From: Brassica napus
Lineage: Eukaryota; Streptophyta; Magnoliopsida; Brassicales; Brassicaceae
DNA length: 64,000 nt
Reading direction: 5' to 3'
NCBI RefSeq assembly: GCF_020379485.1
Contig: NW_026016758.1
Span: 62,001 to 126,000, forward strand
This document shows, piece by piece, positions 45,815 to 57,975 of the stretch. The translations under genes were made by a program, and so were the position numbers. Under the pieces are notes generated by a model. It was not told the origin of the DNA. It saw only the letters and a list, made by a program, of their open reading frames with translations, and did no database searches. How positions within the stretch are numbered: the stretch's first letter is position 1; every line of letters begins with the position of its first letter.

Positions 45815-48800
45815 TCACAAAATCTCTTCTACAGTCGAAGAGAGACACTCCGGGGATTGATACTTTGACATCCTATCAATCAATTCCGGATCATTAGCTG
45901 CTTCCCAAAGATCCCATAGAATCCTGTGGCGAGCTTCGATAATGTTACCATCATGCAACAACGACAACTCCAATCCAAGCGCATGACACTCAATGAACTT
46001 CACTGCATAGACGCCACAGTCGCATGCACTTTTATTCAGATTCCCAACGGGGACATAGGAAACAGTATATGCACCGACTGCGAAATCCTTCTGGTGTCTC
46101 ATAGGCTGAACTGCCTTGACAATACGCGGAATAAGGTTTGCGAACCCATCCACCTCCTTGTACCTTTTCTTACCCGAGCAGTCGAACACTTCAATGCTCC
46201 TCGTCACGAAACTGATGCACAAGGCGATCCAATGATTCCCACTGACATGAACAGGGACATACAGGCGATCCACATCTATATTCCATATCTCATGTGTCCT
46301 GCCATGTGGTGGAAGGACTCCTTTACCGAACTGCAGTAGCAAATTATGAAGCATGTAGCTCTTTCTACCCTGAGCTTCTAAATGACCATACTCTTTTTTA
46401 ATCATATTGCTGAAGACGACAGTCATGAAGGCGACACGATGAGGTCTCCATCGTTTCAAAGATGTTCTCTCCCGGAATACGTACATTGCAGCGTCAATCT
46501 CCTGCATATTTTGAAAATCTTAGCACACACAATGTATTTAAAAGACACATATGGAAGCAAATAGTCTCTAAGGTTTACCAAGCTATTTAACCACTCAGAT
46601 TTATCCATAAGACGATTAGCAATCTCAAAATCTAAAGTGGCAGGTCCAATCCGTATAGGTCTGAAACCAAATACAATGATAAAATTGTAAAACATTCATT
46701 AGTTTATTTTAAATGTATTAATACATGTCAGATGAATGAGAATAGAGTACTTACGTGGAGGAAGTTGACCAAGTTCTAACTTTTTCCCAATCCTCTTCAC
46801 GGAAAAACACCAACGCGGCATCTGGCGAGTCTTCTTTGGTTCGATCCATTTCCTCATCATTCCACTGCAGTGGAGCCATGTTAAACGGTTTCGATTTACT
46901 TAACGTCTCAACTTTCACTTGAGACAGATCAAAACCGTCAACAAATGTAGCTTGGGACAGGTCCCGCAAGTCTTGTGTACTCAATCCAAAATCAAAATCA
47001 TTAGTTTCTGTAGCAATCTTTTTCCCGTCCTATTCATTAAAATTTAAAACATTGCATATAAGAAGAAGCCATTTATTCATAACACAAACAAAGCATTACA
47101 TTCATAGAGTTTAATACACAAACATTCAAACATATTACACTTTAGAAACCTATTACACAAAGTTTCACATTCCATATTACATAATATTACACAGTCAATA
47201 TAAAGTTCCATAAGCCTAGCTCCAGCACCCTAACTCAAGCATCCTAGTTCCAGGTTCATCAAGTTCTACACTTTCTCTTAGGTAGTACCTTTTTTGTTGG
47301 AGTAGGTTGATCGCCTTTGCGCTTAGGTTGAGCTTGAGCGCCTTTGCTCTTAGGTGGAGCTTGAGCGCCTTTGCTCTTAGGTGGAGCTTCCTTGGCTTTG
47401 CTGTTTAGTGGAGCTTCTTCAGTTTCTTTCTTACTAGGATAGCTTCCTTCACCAGTCAAACTGATTGCGTCCTTGAGCTGTGAAACCTCAATCTCCATCT
47501 TTCCCATCCTCTCTGTAAACACCCTCTCCATATTCGCCATTTGCATACTGAGCACATCTCCCAATGAAGTGACAGATGTGCGGATAAGACCCTCAATGAA
47601 ACTCATAGTTTCAGGACCAAAAGTCAGAAACTTTTCTGCTGATCGCTTACACAGCACCTTCTTCTTTCTTGTCTCTGCTCCTTCATCAAGAAACTTTCTC
47701 TTGCCTTTTCCTGCGACCTTAACCGAAGAGTTCTCCTCGTCTGCTACAACATCCGTATGATCCACGATCTTATCAGCTTCTGACCCTCTATCATGGCTGT
47801 CGGGTTCCTCCATTTTAGACTCTTCAGGGTCTAAAACTGGCCAGTCTGTGTTGCTCCAATCATACTTGTTCCTGATCCTCCCCAAAACAAGGTCCACTCG
47901 TTCATCTTCCATCTCACCCTCCCTTGTGTACTGAGCATCTAGAAACACATCACCATTACCAGTCACTGATATGACCGAGAAGAAGTTATCCTGCAAACAG
48001 TTAAAACATGAAAATCCAAACAAAATATATACAACAACCATATAAAAGAAAAAAACAGAGAGAATGTTACCTTCTTAGTTAAGGAGTCCTCGAGCTCAAT
48101 GATGTCTTCATAAGAAACTTTTGCAACTCCTTTCCAATTGCCACACCTTGGACCTTTGAAGCTGTCTGAGACTCTTCTGCCTAATATTTCTCCAAAATCA
48201 GGAATTGCCTCCATAATCCAAATCTGGAGAGCATAGGAGAAACCCTCGAAAATGTAGCTCTCCTTCTTACCCAACTTCTTCATTGCCTTCTCAATCGAAC
48301 TCAACAGGAAATCATACGAGTGAAGACCCCAATGGAACTTCCGAACCTTGTCAAAATCCATCACCAACTTGATGTACATATGAGGGATGGACACCTTCTC
48401 ATCTCTCCCCATCACCACACCCACTATTACACACAAGTAGATCAACCTCATCCTATCAAGCCGCGTCCAAGTGTGAACTTCTTGTAGATGAACCTTTCTG
48501 ATCGACTGCAAGGTGATCTTACCACCTGTGTGCAGTAGGTTACTCCAAAAACCCCCGTCGTTTTTCCATTTCACTACGTCACTGTTAGTTTCCCGTGTAA
48601 TCTTGAGGCCTGTCACAGCATGGTACTCCTGAAGCGAAAACCGGAGAGGCGTCCTCGCAAAAACAAACCACTTCTCATGCAGCTTTGAGGTAATCAGCTG
48701 TCTACATATGAAGCTATCCACTAGTTTCCCAGAGAACTTGAGATCATTTTCGGCAATAGCCATGATATGTGTGAAAACAGGATCTCTCTTCACATCATCG

Positions 48801-48922
48801 TACTCTGCACACATAGCTTTCTTCAGATCTCTGATAAGTTCCATGCGGCAACTGTTGTTGATCTTCTTAACCCGAGGTTCTGAACCCTCTGCATATAATC
48901 GTTTAGGTAGCTCCAGCTCCAT
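45815..48922 (-). CDS. DUF1985-Ulp1 (SUMO-protease-like, C48 peptidase) protein carried by the MULE
   Basis: Five exons, 48071-48922, 47289-47990, 46755-47029, 46579-46660 and 45815-46501, splice in phase into about 865 residues. Exon 1 is a DUF1985 domain (FVFARTPLRFSLQEYHAVTG, ~residues 85-105). Exon 2 is charged, with a nuclear-type KKKVLCKR, a coiled coil and a proline/lysine repeat (KSKGAQ x2). Exon 5 is a C48 peptidase with NHWIALCIS (His), FDCSG (Asp) and SACDCGVYAVKFIE (Cys), so the triad is present. If exon 2 is not spliced at 47289 it reads to a stop at 47259, giving a 527-aa DUF1985-only protein. Ulp1 genes inside MULEs are known in Arabidopsis (Kaonashi-type). Confidence 0.8.
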
Positions 48923-49379
48923 ATCTACAAAAGATAATAAAACACATGGTTGTTAACAGCAATATCATAAACATGCAAACGCCCGAAACAAGCGTAAGAG
49001 TGAAACTGAGCCAGAGTGAAACTGAGCCAAACACAAGATAATAATCAAAAGCAAAACACCATTGTCTAATCAAATTTAAATTTAGAAACACAGTAGATCG
49101 ATTAATCAAATAAGACAAGTCAATCTCCATCTCGCAATCAAATCAGCAAATTAAGACAATTAACAGTCAAATACACACAAACTTTGTTCAGCGAAATCAG
49201 TATCGTAACACTCATAAAGACAAACACAAACACTAACATTGTTCACCAAAATCGGTTCACATAATCAAAAAGTCAATTCAGACAAGCAAACAAATATTGA
49301 TCCAAGTCAAAGTAACAAACTTAATAATGAAACAAAGACTAAGACAAATCAAAGAAACAAACCGTTCACAAATTGAGAC

Positions 49380-49800
49380 CAGATAGCCGGATGAGAGAGG
49401 CGGAGAAGGGGAGAGAAGCCGAAAGGTGGAGAGAAATGGAGAGAAGCGACGAGAAGCAGAGAGGCGGAGAGTAGCGGAGAGGTGAAGAGAATCAGAGAGA
49501 AGCGCCGAGAAGCGGAGAGGCAGAGAGGCGGATAAGCTCGATTTTGCCTTTGATTTCACTGGTTCGTCCACAAGATCGCCATCTTCAAAGTCTCAATTTT
49601 TTGGCCATCAGAGAGAGGCGGTGAAACAAAAACGAAATTAGTTCAGAGGTGGAGGCAAACAGAGAGAAGCAGCGAGCAGCAGAGAGGCGGAGAAGCTTGA
49701 TTTCGCCGTTGAATTCACCGGTTATTACACAGGATCGCCATTTTCAAAGTCTCGATTGTTTTTCTTGAGAGAGAGGCGGAGAAACCAACAAGAAATTAGG
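49380..49800. repeat. Purine-rich degenerate and duplicated subterminal region of the MULE
   Basis: GAGAAGC/GGAGAGGCGGAGA words recur over 49380-49530. A unit with AGAGGCGGA.AAGCT.GATTT, GGATCGCCA and TTCAAAGTCTC then occurs twice (about 49520-49620 and 49690-49790). It lies between the right inverted repeat and the start of the DUF1985-Ulp1 gene, so it should hold that gene's promoter and leader. Confidence 0.6.
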
Positions 49801-49982
49801 GTTACGTGTTTTGTTCCCTTTTTGTTTTAACTTTTTTAATATATCTTTGTAACACGTTTTTAAAAAAAAAAAAATTACTTAGCACATGAACCAAACACAA
49901 TTAAATTATGTTTAATTAGATTAATTCAAGGTTAGTTTTGGAATTTTGGAAAATTTTATACTAAAGGGACAATTTAATGATG

Positions 49983-50039
49983 GATTTATACCATAGGGAC
50001 AACTATGTTGTTTTCTTGTTCTCTTTTGGCAATTTTCCC
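49983..50039 (-). repeat. Right terminal inverted repeat of the MULE
   Basis: 57 bp, reverse complement of 40964-41020 with one mismatch. Confidence 0.93.
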
Positions 50040-50122
50040 AAGTATTTTTAATAGTGTAATTTATTGTACTACGTAATCTAGGTAAAATCTAAGATATTTT
50101 GTCAAGATATTAATTATATTAA

Positions 50123-51053
50123 CTAGGTAATAATCTGCGCCTTGCGCGGGATGTGATTATTAGTTTCGTAATTTTTAATAAAAAGATATTAAATCTGTTT
50201 AATCTGGATATTGGTTCGGTTTTAAGTTTTTTTTTGGTTTTTAATCTTCTAAAATATAACTATTATTTTAAATTAATATTCATTTTAGTTTATTTGGTTA
50301 AAATGTTTGGTTTTTTGGTTTTTTCCGGTAAAAACAAAAAATTAATATTATTTATTTATTTTCATGTTATGAATTTTAAATAACTGTCATGTCGAACCAA
50401 TAGTTTCTAAACATATAATAGTTTAATAAAAAGAAAAGAAAATTATTAAAACAAATCATTTCACTACAATTTGGTCGGTAGTGAAAGAATCATTAAGAAA
50501 AAATATTTCAACTTTCAAAAAAATTAGACACTTCAGTTGTGGTGAATACTTAGTTAAAATGTGCTCACATCAAGGTGCACATATATGTGTATGTAAAAAG
50601 TATACAAAAATAGTTGACAAATATATAAAAATATTGTTAATTAATATTAAATGACATTTTTGTTCAAAATAATACATGAAAGATAAAATTAAAATTAATT
50701 TAAAATAAAAAAGGCCTTGACATAAGTCATTTTTACATATAAAGAAAATAAAATTGTATCCGTAAATAGGAGTGGGCACATATCGAATATCTGGGTATTT
50801 GGAAGCATTTGTGTCGATTCGATCTTTAGCCACCTAGATATTTGGTGACTCGGATATCCGAAATGTTTTAGAATTTTAAAGAATATCTGATTTGATCCGT
50901 AAATAAAATAAAATTTTAAAATAATTATTTTTTTTAATAATAACATTTTGTTACAAAAATAAAACATTATTTAACTTTTTAAATTCTAGTACCTAATATA
51001 ATAAATTTAATTCATAAAAATATTGTAAAACTGATATAAAGTATAATATATAT

Positions 51054-51096
<43 letters not shown>

Positions 51097-51570
51097 CTTT
51101 ACATATATGTATATATATGCATATAACAGATCAAATTAGATATTCGTTCCTAAAAATATTGGTATTTGTGATTTGCTTCTTTTTTGGATATTGTATTTTA
51201 GTATTTGATTTGTTTCGTAGAGTTACGGATATCCAGATTTTTTGGTTCAAATCAAAACGGATAACGAATCGAATCAAAATTTATGAATATTTTGCTCAAC
51301 TTTATCCGTAAACAATAAAAATAATATATATATAGTTTGGCTTTTGATTCGTTATCTATTTTTGTTTGAACCGAAAAATCTAAAGTTTTATTGGAACCAT
51401 TTATATGAGTTTTATATTAAAAAAAATCGCAAAGTACATAGTATGAACACATTTATGTATATAGTGTGAACACGTTAGCATACTTATTATCAAATCATTG
51501 TGAGATTGCCACATGTCTATTATAATGTGAATGCATTTATTACAATGCTTCTCTTTTAATATATAATAGA
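50123..51570 (-). mobile_element. Inner non-autonomous Helitron
   Basis: On the - strand it starts TCTATTATATATTAAAAGAG at 51570 and ends CCCGCGCAAGGCGCAG-ATTATTACCTAG at 50123, with the 3' GC-rich hairpin and CTAG end, between A and T. 1448 bp, AT-rich. It holds an (AT)n run at about 51057-51093 and a GTGGGCACATATCGAATAT repeat. It lies inside the outer Helitron, to the right of the MULE. Confidence 0.75.
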
Positions 51571-52725
51571 TGATTGTTCAGAAAATATTGAGTTTAAATT
51601 ATTTGTTAAGATATCTAGAATTGTACCAGAAATTTAGGGAGGTTTTTGTAGCAACCATTTAACATATAAGAAAGTGTCAATTGTTCTGTATCTTCTTTCC
51701 ATCAATGTAGGAAGTTTATACAATATGCATAGATACTAAAATGTTTTCACATATTTTATGTATTTTTTAAAATGTTGTTAGACTAACTCATTAATATAAA
51801 ATGATGGTTACTGTATGAAACATATAATTTTCCACTATTATGATGCAACATAAAATCTTTTAATTGTATATATAAATATACAAATTAATCGTCGATGTAA
51901 AACATTTTAAAAAATGATATTTGAGAATATTGTTTTCATCTTCATCTTGTTCATTCATATGCAGGTTTTCTTGACAAAGCATTATTAGAATAGAGGATTA
52001 AACAACCCTGAATTTGTGAGACCTTGAAGAGATCTATGTTATTGACTCAAAGACAAAAGTTATTCATATTGGTCATTCGTATGCAAATTTTCTTGATAAA
52101 GCAGGATCAGAAATTCAGGGTTAAATGACTCTGAATTTTTGTTAAACCTTGAAGAGATATATGTTATCGACTCCAAGACAATTGTTATTGCCAGAGTTCT
52201 AGTTGAACGAATTGCCTTTTTGTTTATCTAGATTTGATAAGCATTGTGGTGTTGATAATGTAATACGTAGCTTTGGAAGTTTTGGTAAATTTTGGGAACG
52301 ATTATGATTGTTCATATAACTAAATATTGACTAACCAAATTAACTGAGTATATTTTATATTAATGAAACACAATTTGAACAGTTCCAAAACTTAAACCGA
52401 ATTGTAAATGATGGTTTAAATGAAGATTGGTTTAGTTTAAGTATGTTGGTTTTTTTTTTTTTGTCAGCAATTTAAGTATGTTGGTTACCATATAAATTTG
52501 TATATGAAACATATTTTAATATTAAGTCACAACATTGTTTAATAAGCCCAAATTAAAAAGCATGCCATGGTAATTTCAAACAGGACTCTATTTTAATAGA
52601 GTAGATATAGTCTAATGTTGTTTTTTTACTCTATTATAGAATGAACCGTTGGAATAAATTTAACTATATAATATAATTATTCTATTTTAGAGTAAAATAT
52701 AGAGTAAATTTTTGCGTAGGATGGT

Positions 52726-54105
52726 CTAAGTTATTAGAGCGAGTTAAAAAACCCCGTGAATTATAAATCTGCCAGGAAATGATTAAAAACCTCTGCTTGT
52801 GAGTTAGCAAAAATTGTATTATAAATCTGCCAGAAAATGATTAAAAACGGAATAGTAAGTTCTACTGTATTGTAATAATCATGTTTGAAATAATCATTAG
52901 ATGATTTTCGTTTGCATGGGAAATAATGCGACGTAAAGCATTTGAAAATGTGTTTCGAACATTAAGCAAGTGTTTTCTTTCCTGTTACATTTATTTATAT
53001 ATAAAGTATTTCCTCTTTTGGCTAATTTGGACCACAAAATTGAAAAGAACCAAAGCACTCCATTAAAGTATCACAGTATATTAAAGTGCACGTAATTATT
53101 AGTTCTGCTCTTCAGTTATTACATTACATCACGGATTTTACACACATATGGAGATATACCGAGCAATCGTTCTTTTTCATAATTGCTTGGCTGAAAATAA
53201 AAAAAAATTGAAATTTAACATACTGCGATTTTATTAATTAGCTCTCTGTAGCTGACAAACAAATAGTAGCTCTCTGTATATACAATGAATCTTTTGCGAC
53301 TCTAATAGTATCATTTACATAACCATTAAATTATTCACTCCGATCCCTAGTAATATATGAACATAAATCTATTTTGTATGAAAGTTCAAGAGGTTAAAAC
53401 ATAATTATGAGTTAATGGCTTGGTTGATCATAATGAAAGAACATCCCAACCACAAGACTATTGAAATTTAACTTAATATAATCTTTTGGACAAAAGTAAA
53501 ACCCACTGTCTCGCTTTATTCCACTATGGTAAAGAAATCAGTCGCAACTCGTAATGCCCAGAGATCTAATAGCATGATTATCTTAACAACCATGAAAAAT
53601 TGCTTAAATTTTTTTTATTATTATTAAAAAGTGCACCAATTGCTGACCGCCACGTGTTAATGGGGTCCGCAAACAATACAAGCAACAAAGAAAACTGGAT
53701 GCTTATTTTGCATGCAGAAAGAATGTTGCTTGTGTTTTTGGTGGAGCCCCAGGCCATAAGCAACCCTTTCTTTAGAGGGATAAAGATGTTCTAAGAGTCA
53801 TACTTCAATCGTTGCTTCCATGGCGATGATACATAAATTTCTTTATTAGAAAATTAAAAAGATTTGAAGGTAATTTGGATGATTTGATTCAGAAGTAATA
53901 AACATTACGCGAGTATGGTAATTTGAATAAAAATGTATTATCATCCATATTTTTTGGATATCAGGAAGTACATATCATTTTCAATTGCATACAAATCCTT
54001 TTCTACAAATAAGATGCTTGGATCATCTGGTAATAACCAACACTTACTTTTATAAACTATTTTTATGTTTATTACAGTATAACTTGGATGCATACTTAAA
54101 ACAAA
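52726..54105. other. Intergenic; possible degenerate MITE at 53585-53765
   Basis: No gene. Around 53585-53765 there is a more GC-rich patch with GACCGCCACGTG and GGTGGAGCCCCAGGCCATAAG, which may be a short transposon copy, but I cannot define its ends. Confidence 0.35.
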
Positions 54106-55621
54106 CTAGTTGGTTGTCCGTGAATTCGTAAATATAAATATTGTAAGAAAATATATATTATGATACAATGTCTCAAATTTTGAGTAATAATTAGAAACAC
54201 TAAAAATATAATTTTTAACTTCAAATAGTTTGAAAATCAGTCGTAAAGTTTTTATAAATTTGATGTAAAAATAACTGATGAATATTCAGTAATAACAAAT
54301 GCTCGTGGAATTATATATATGTAATTATCACATTATTTTCCTCGTTATAATTTCGTTCTTTTTATTAAATTTTTGCTAATATTTTCCTAACTTTTTACAT
54401 ATGCTTTCCCAAATATTTATTTATCTTTCAAAATAGTAATACACCAAAAATCCATCTCAGAATTATTTTCAATGATAACATTACCTTATTCACTATATTT
54501 GGCTTAAATGCAAAAAAGTTAAATTAAAGTTCTTACATGTTCCTTTAAATATAATCTTTCCAATCTTCAAAGCATAATTATTATCGATACAACTATATTT
54601 TTATATAAATATGAAATCATTATATCGATTTATGTATATTGTTTAATATTCATAATTTTATGTAGTATATAAATATAAAAAGAATTGATCAAAAATTATT
54701 ACACTTTCTATATTTTTGAAAATTAGCTACCATTAATTATTATTCGTAATATCATTTAGGTTATTTGGCAAGTGGTAGTAATTAGTTTTAGACTTACCTT
54801 TTATTTTTGATGTAATTAAAATAATTAAAAATGATAAAAAGTTATGTTCATTATATTACATAGTTTATAAATATAAAAAAGAATTGATCAAAATTTAATA
54901 TTTTTTATATTATTTCAACAATTAGTTACCATAAATAATTATTTGTAATATAATTTAGATTATTTTTCAAGTGATATTAATTGGCTCTAGATTTATTTTT
55001 ATTTTAAATATAAACTAAAAAAAAATTAAAAATTATCGACCCATAAAATTATAAAAAAAATCTTAAGACTCCACTAATAATCGACATGTAAGCAAAAGTC
55101 GCTTAAGTGACTTCTCATTTAATATATATAATTTTTTTTATAAATGTTTATAAACTCGTATAAATAATTTAAATTAAGATAAATAATTTTGTAAGCCATG
55201 ATAGATAACTTTATAAATATTTTATTTTTTTTATAAATGACTTATCAGACATATATGGACATTATAAGACATTAATAATTATTATCATTTTTTATCTACA
55301 AATATAATATTTTATATAAGAATATGAAATCATTATATCTATTTCTATAAATTGTGTTCTACTAATTATTTTATGTAGTACATAAATATAAAAATAATTA
55401 ATCAAACATTATTGCCATAAAATATTATTTGTAATATCATTTAGATTATTTGGTAAGTGATGTTAATTATTCTAGGTTTACTTTTTATTTTAGATCTAAT
55501 TAAAATAATTAAAATTTGAATATTCTTCAACTAATCAAATTATAATAATTTTTCTTAAATTTTCTTTATGATTTACACCTAAGCAAAAATCAATTAAGTG
55601 ACTTTTCATTTAATATATAGG
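54106..55621 (-). mobile_element. Probable degenerate Helitron
   Basis: The 3' end on the - strand is CACGGACAACCAACTAG at 54106, followed by T. A Helitron-like 5' start (TATATATTAAATGAAAAGTC) lies at about 55618, but the leading TC is altered. A second, similar 5'-like motif (ATATTAAATGAGAAGTCACTT) is at about 55100-55130, so two copies may be joined. AT-rich, non-coding. Confidence 0.45.
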
Positions 55622-55807
55622 ACGATAGATAGCATATATGCCCTTATTGATTTTATTGGAGTCATTTAGCACAAGCATGTTTTGCACTATTTGATTTATT
55701 ACACAACTCTGGATAATTGTGATTTTGCAAGACGTAATTCAAACAAAAACAACAGCAAAAAAAAAAATCCAACATTTTTTTATCATTCTATAGATTACCT
55801 ACATCAT

Positions 55808-56604
55808 AAATCTACAGAGTAGGAGTGGAGAGAAAGTGAGATCTGGTTTCCGACCGATGGAGGGGCTTCCACAGCCACCATCGGTCCGGCGTTGAGTTCC
55901 CCTATCCGTTTTTGGATCCTTTGCTCGATTTGATGTGTCTGTTTTGGAGAGGTAGAAAGCGTTTTTTTCCTTTTAGCTTGGTTTCCGGGTGGTGGAGGCT
56001 TATATAGCTCCGGCTCTTGTTCCCGGGGGACGGAGACTCTCTTAGCTCTGCGTCGTTGTCTATGAAGGCGTTTGGTGGTTTTGGCTCTGCGGGAGTCGTT
56101 GTAGTCGGCTCGGGATGTCCCGTGAGAAGGAGGCAGTGTTTTGGGGCTTCTGGTTTTATTTCTTTTTTCTGTATGTTTTAATGGTCGGATGAGATATTGA
56201 TTCGTTTGATGATGCTCTCCGGCGGACTGAAGATGGTTCTGAGTGTGGTGGCTTCGTTTGTGTTAAGGATGAGATCTCGATCTAGATCGATTGAAGATCT
56301 CCGTTGGAATAAGCGGTGATGATGAAGTGGTGGTCTTTGAGCGTCTTGCGCGACGTAGAGGCAAGGGCTTTGGGCATGGTGGTCAAGTTGCGACGGTCAT
56401 GGTACGCAGGTTTCCCTTGACACGCAGTTGGCGGCACCCCTTCAATTAGGGTTTTCGTTTCATGGGTTTTGGGCCCAAGTGGGCTTAGTTTGCCATTCGG
56501 GTTTAGGCTTTGTTCTATCTATGTATTGTACTTGGGTTTGTTTCCTGTAATTTGGACATTAATAAAATAAATAGATGGAAAAAAAAAAATCTATAGAGCA
56601 GGAG
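55808..56604 (+). mobile_element. Polyadenylated non-coding retroposon (Sadhu-like or LINE-derived)
   Basis: A GC-richer block of about 760 bp ends in a run of A (56578-56589). It is flanked by an imperfect 18-bp direct repeat (AAATCTACAGAGTAGGAG at 55808, AAATCTATAGAGCAGGAG at 56587, two differences). It has no long open frame. Just before the tail stands ACATTAATAAAATAAATAG, like a polyadenylation region. A poly(A) tail plus duplication means reverse transcription by LINE machinery; the class is inferred. Confidence 0.6.
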
Positions 56605-57657
56605 AGAAAAAGCTTTCTTTGTGAATCTAGAGAGACTGTTCGCAATTTAGCAGGAGTTAATTAAAGTATACAGATACTGTTCAACTGCAAAGACTCAAGT
56701 TCTGAGTCCAATGTGATTCTCCGGTGACGTCGTCTAGATTTTATTTATAAATAAATTTCAAACATTAATACGTTTGATTTTGTCTGCACAAATCTTTTGC
56801 TTAGCGAGAATCCACCGAGTTTGCCGTCATTTGATGTAACGCCGTTTCTCGTTCTTCATAAAACTCCGTACATGTTCGTTCTGGAACAAATATCTACTCA
56901 TTTTCTATTCACTTGCGAGTGCACTCCACGCACACAATATTTCTTTTTGCCGTCCACGCACTACAATATAATTTTCATCAAATAAAATGACTAATCTTAA
57001 CATTTTTGAAAAAAATCGTAATCGATTAGAAAAATGTAGGATAACTACGTCTCACAACACCTACAATACATATGTTACATATCAAAATATGAAAGGAGAA
57101 TTATGAAAATAGAAATCAAATTTCATGGTACCAATACCATATTTTGGCATATTGAAAAATAAATCAAACTCACTTCTTAAAGTAAAAATCACATCAGTCA
57201 CTCGATGCTTTTTTAAAAATTTGAACCAATATATACACACATATAATTAGTGCTCGTAAATCAAATTAGATGAACGCTTAAAATTAGATTTAATAAATAG
57301 TCATATCATCAAAAAATGACAAATCCACACCACATGTCGACGACTATATTATGTTATGTTCCATCAAATCCAACTTAGTAGTTAGTACCTATGTGAAAAG
57401 CTTACTGATTTTATCGTTTTGTAAATTCTTTCTCTTTTTACCTTTTTTTTTTTGATCAATCTTTCCCTTATTAGCTTACAAGTTAGAACGTAGTTTAGAT
57501 AATGAAGTAATGAACTACAAACAATGACACAATGAATGAACGAAAAGGACTGACTACAAATTGCACGACTTATCACACAAGTAAGATCGAAGAGAATAGT
57601 AATTAACCATGTAAAAATAATAACTTTGCTAAAGACTTCTACACATAATAAATACCA
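56605..57657. other. Intergenic, no gene seen
   Basis: AT-rich; small frames at 56797 and 57382 have no recognisable product. Confidence 0.4.
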
Positions 57658-57904
57658 CTCCCTCCGTTTCAAAATAGAGGATGTTTTGGAGAGTTTAAAA
57701 TGTTTCAAAATACTTGATGTTTTGATATTTTTATATTAGTTTTAGTTTTACAGAAAACTGTGTCACCAATAATGTTTTATAGTTGTTTTTATGATTGGCT
57801 GACTTAGTTTTACTTTATATTTTTAATGTTATTTTTAGGAAAAAGAGTATACCTTAATTCTTGTGTATTCACCTAAAACATAAAGTATTTTGAAACAGAG
57901 GGAG
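57658..57904. mobile_element. Stowaway-type MITE
   Basis: Starts CTCCCTCCGTTTCAAAATAG and ends CTATTTTGAAACAGAGGGAG-like (GTATTTTGAAACAGAGGGAG), followed by TA. The near-perfect inverted ends and TA target are typical of Stowaway. About 247 bp. Confidence 0.85.
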
Positions 57905-57975
57905 TATTTCAGTTAAATTTATGTTAATCATGAATAACATAATGCAGTAGTTTTTTCTAGTTGTGGTCGATTATA

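Larger units (their letters stand above)
40955..50048. mobile_element. Complete TIR-MULE with three genes (9076 bp plus 9-bp target duplication)
   Basis: The element proper is 40964-50039. Its ends are inverted repeats of 57 bp (40964-41020 and 49983-50039) that differ at one base; both begin GGGAAAATTGCCAAAAGAGA. The 9 bases AAGTATTTT flank both ends (40955-40963, 50040-50048), the duplication length made by Mutator-like transposases. Inside are a transposase gene (+), a GRF zinc-finger gene (-) and a DUF1985-Ulp1 gene (-). Near-identical ends, perfect duplication and open genes point to a recent, possibly autonomous copy. Confidence 0.93.
40278..52605 (-). mobile_element. Helitron carrying a MULE and a second Helitron
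   Basis: On the - strand it starts TCTACTCTATTAAAATAGAG at 52605 and ends with the hairpin CCTGCCCTCGAAAAGGGCGG followed by GTCAAAATCTAG at 40278, between A and T. Without the MULE with its duplication (9085 bp) and the inner Helitron (1448 bp) it measures about 1.8 kb, close to the other Helitron-like copies here. No Rep/helicase frame, so non-autonomous. Confidence 0.65.
40140..52725. mobile_element. Foldback MITE split by a Helitron insertion (outer shell of the nest)
   Basis: The left arm (about 40156-40277) and the right arm (about 52606-52713) are inverted repeats of each other. Left words are AAAAATTTCATCTATATTT, TAAAATAGAGTAACTC and GGTTCACTCTATAGTAG. The right arm, reversed, gives AAAAATTTACTCTATATTTT, TAAAATAGAATAA and GGTTCATTCTATAATAG. 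The Helitron at 40278-52605 lies exactly between the arms. Same MITE family as 33765-34435. Confidence 0.6.
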
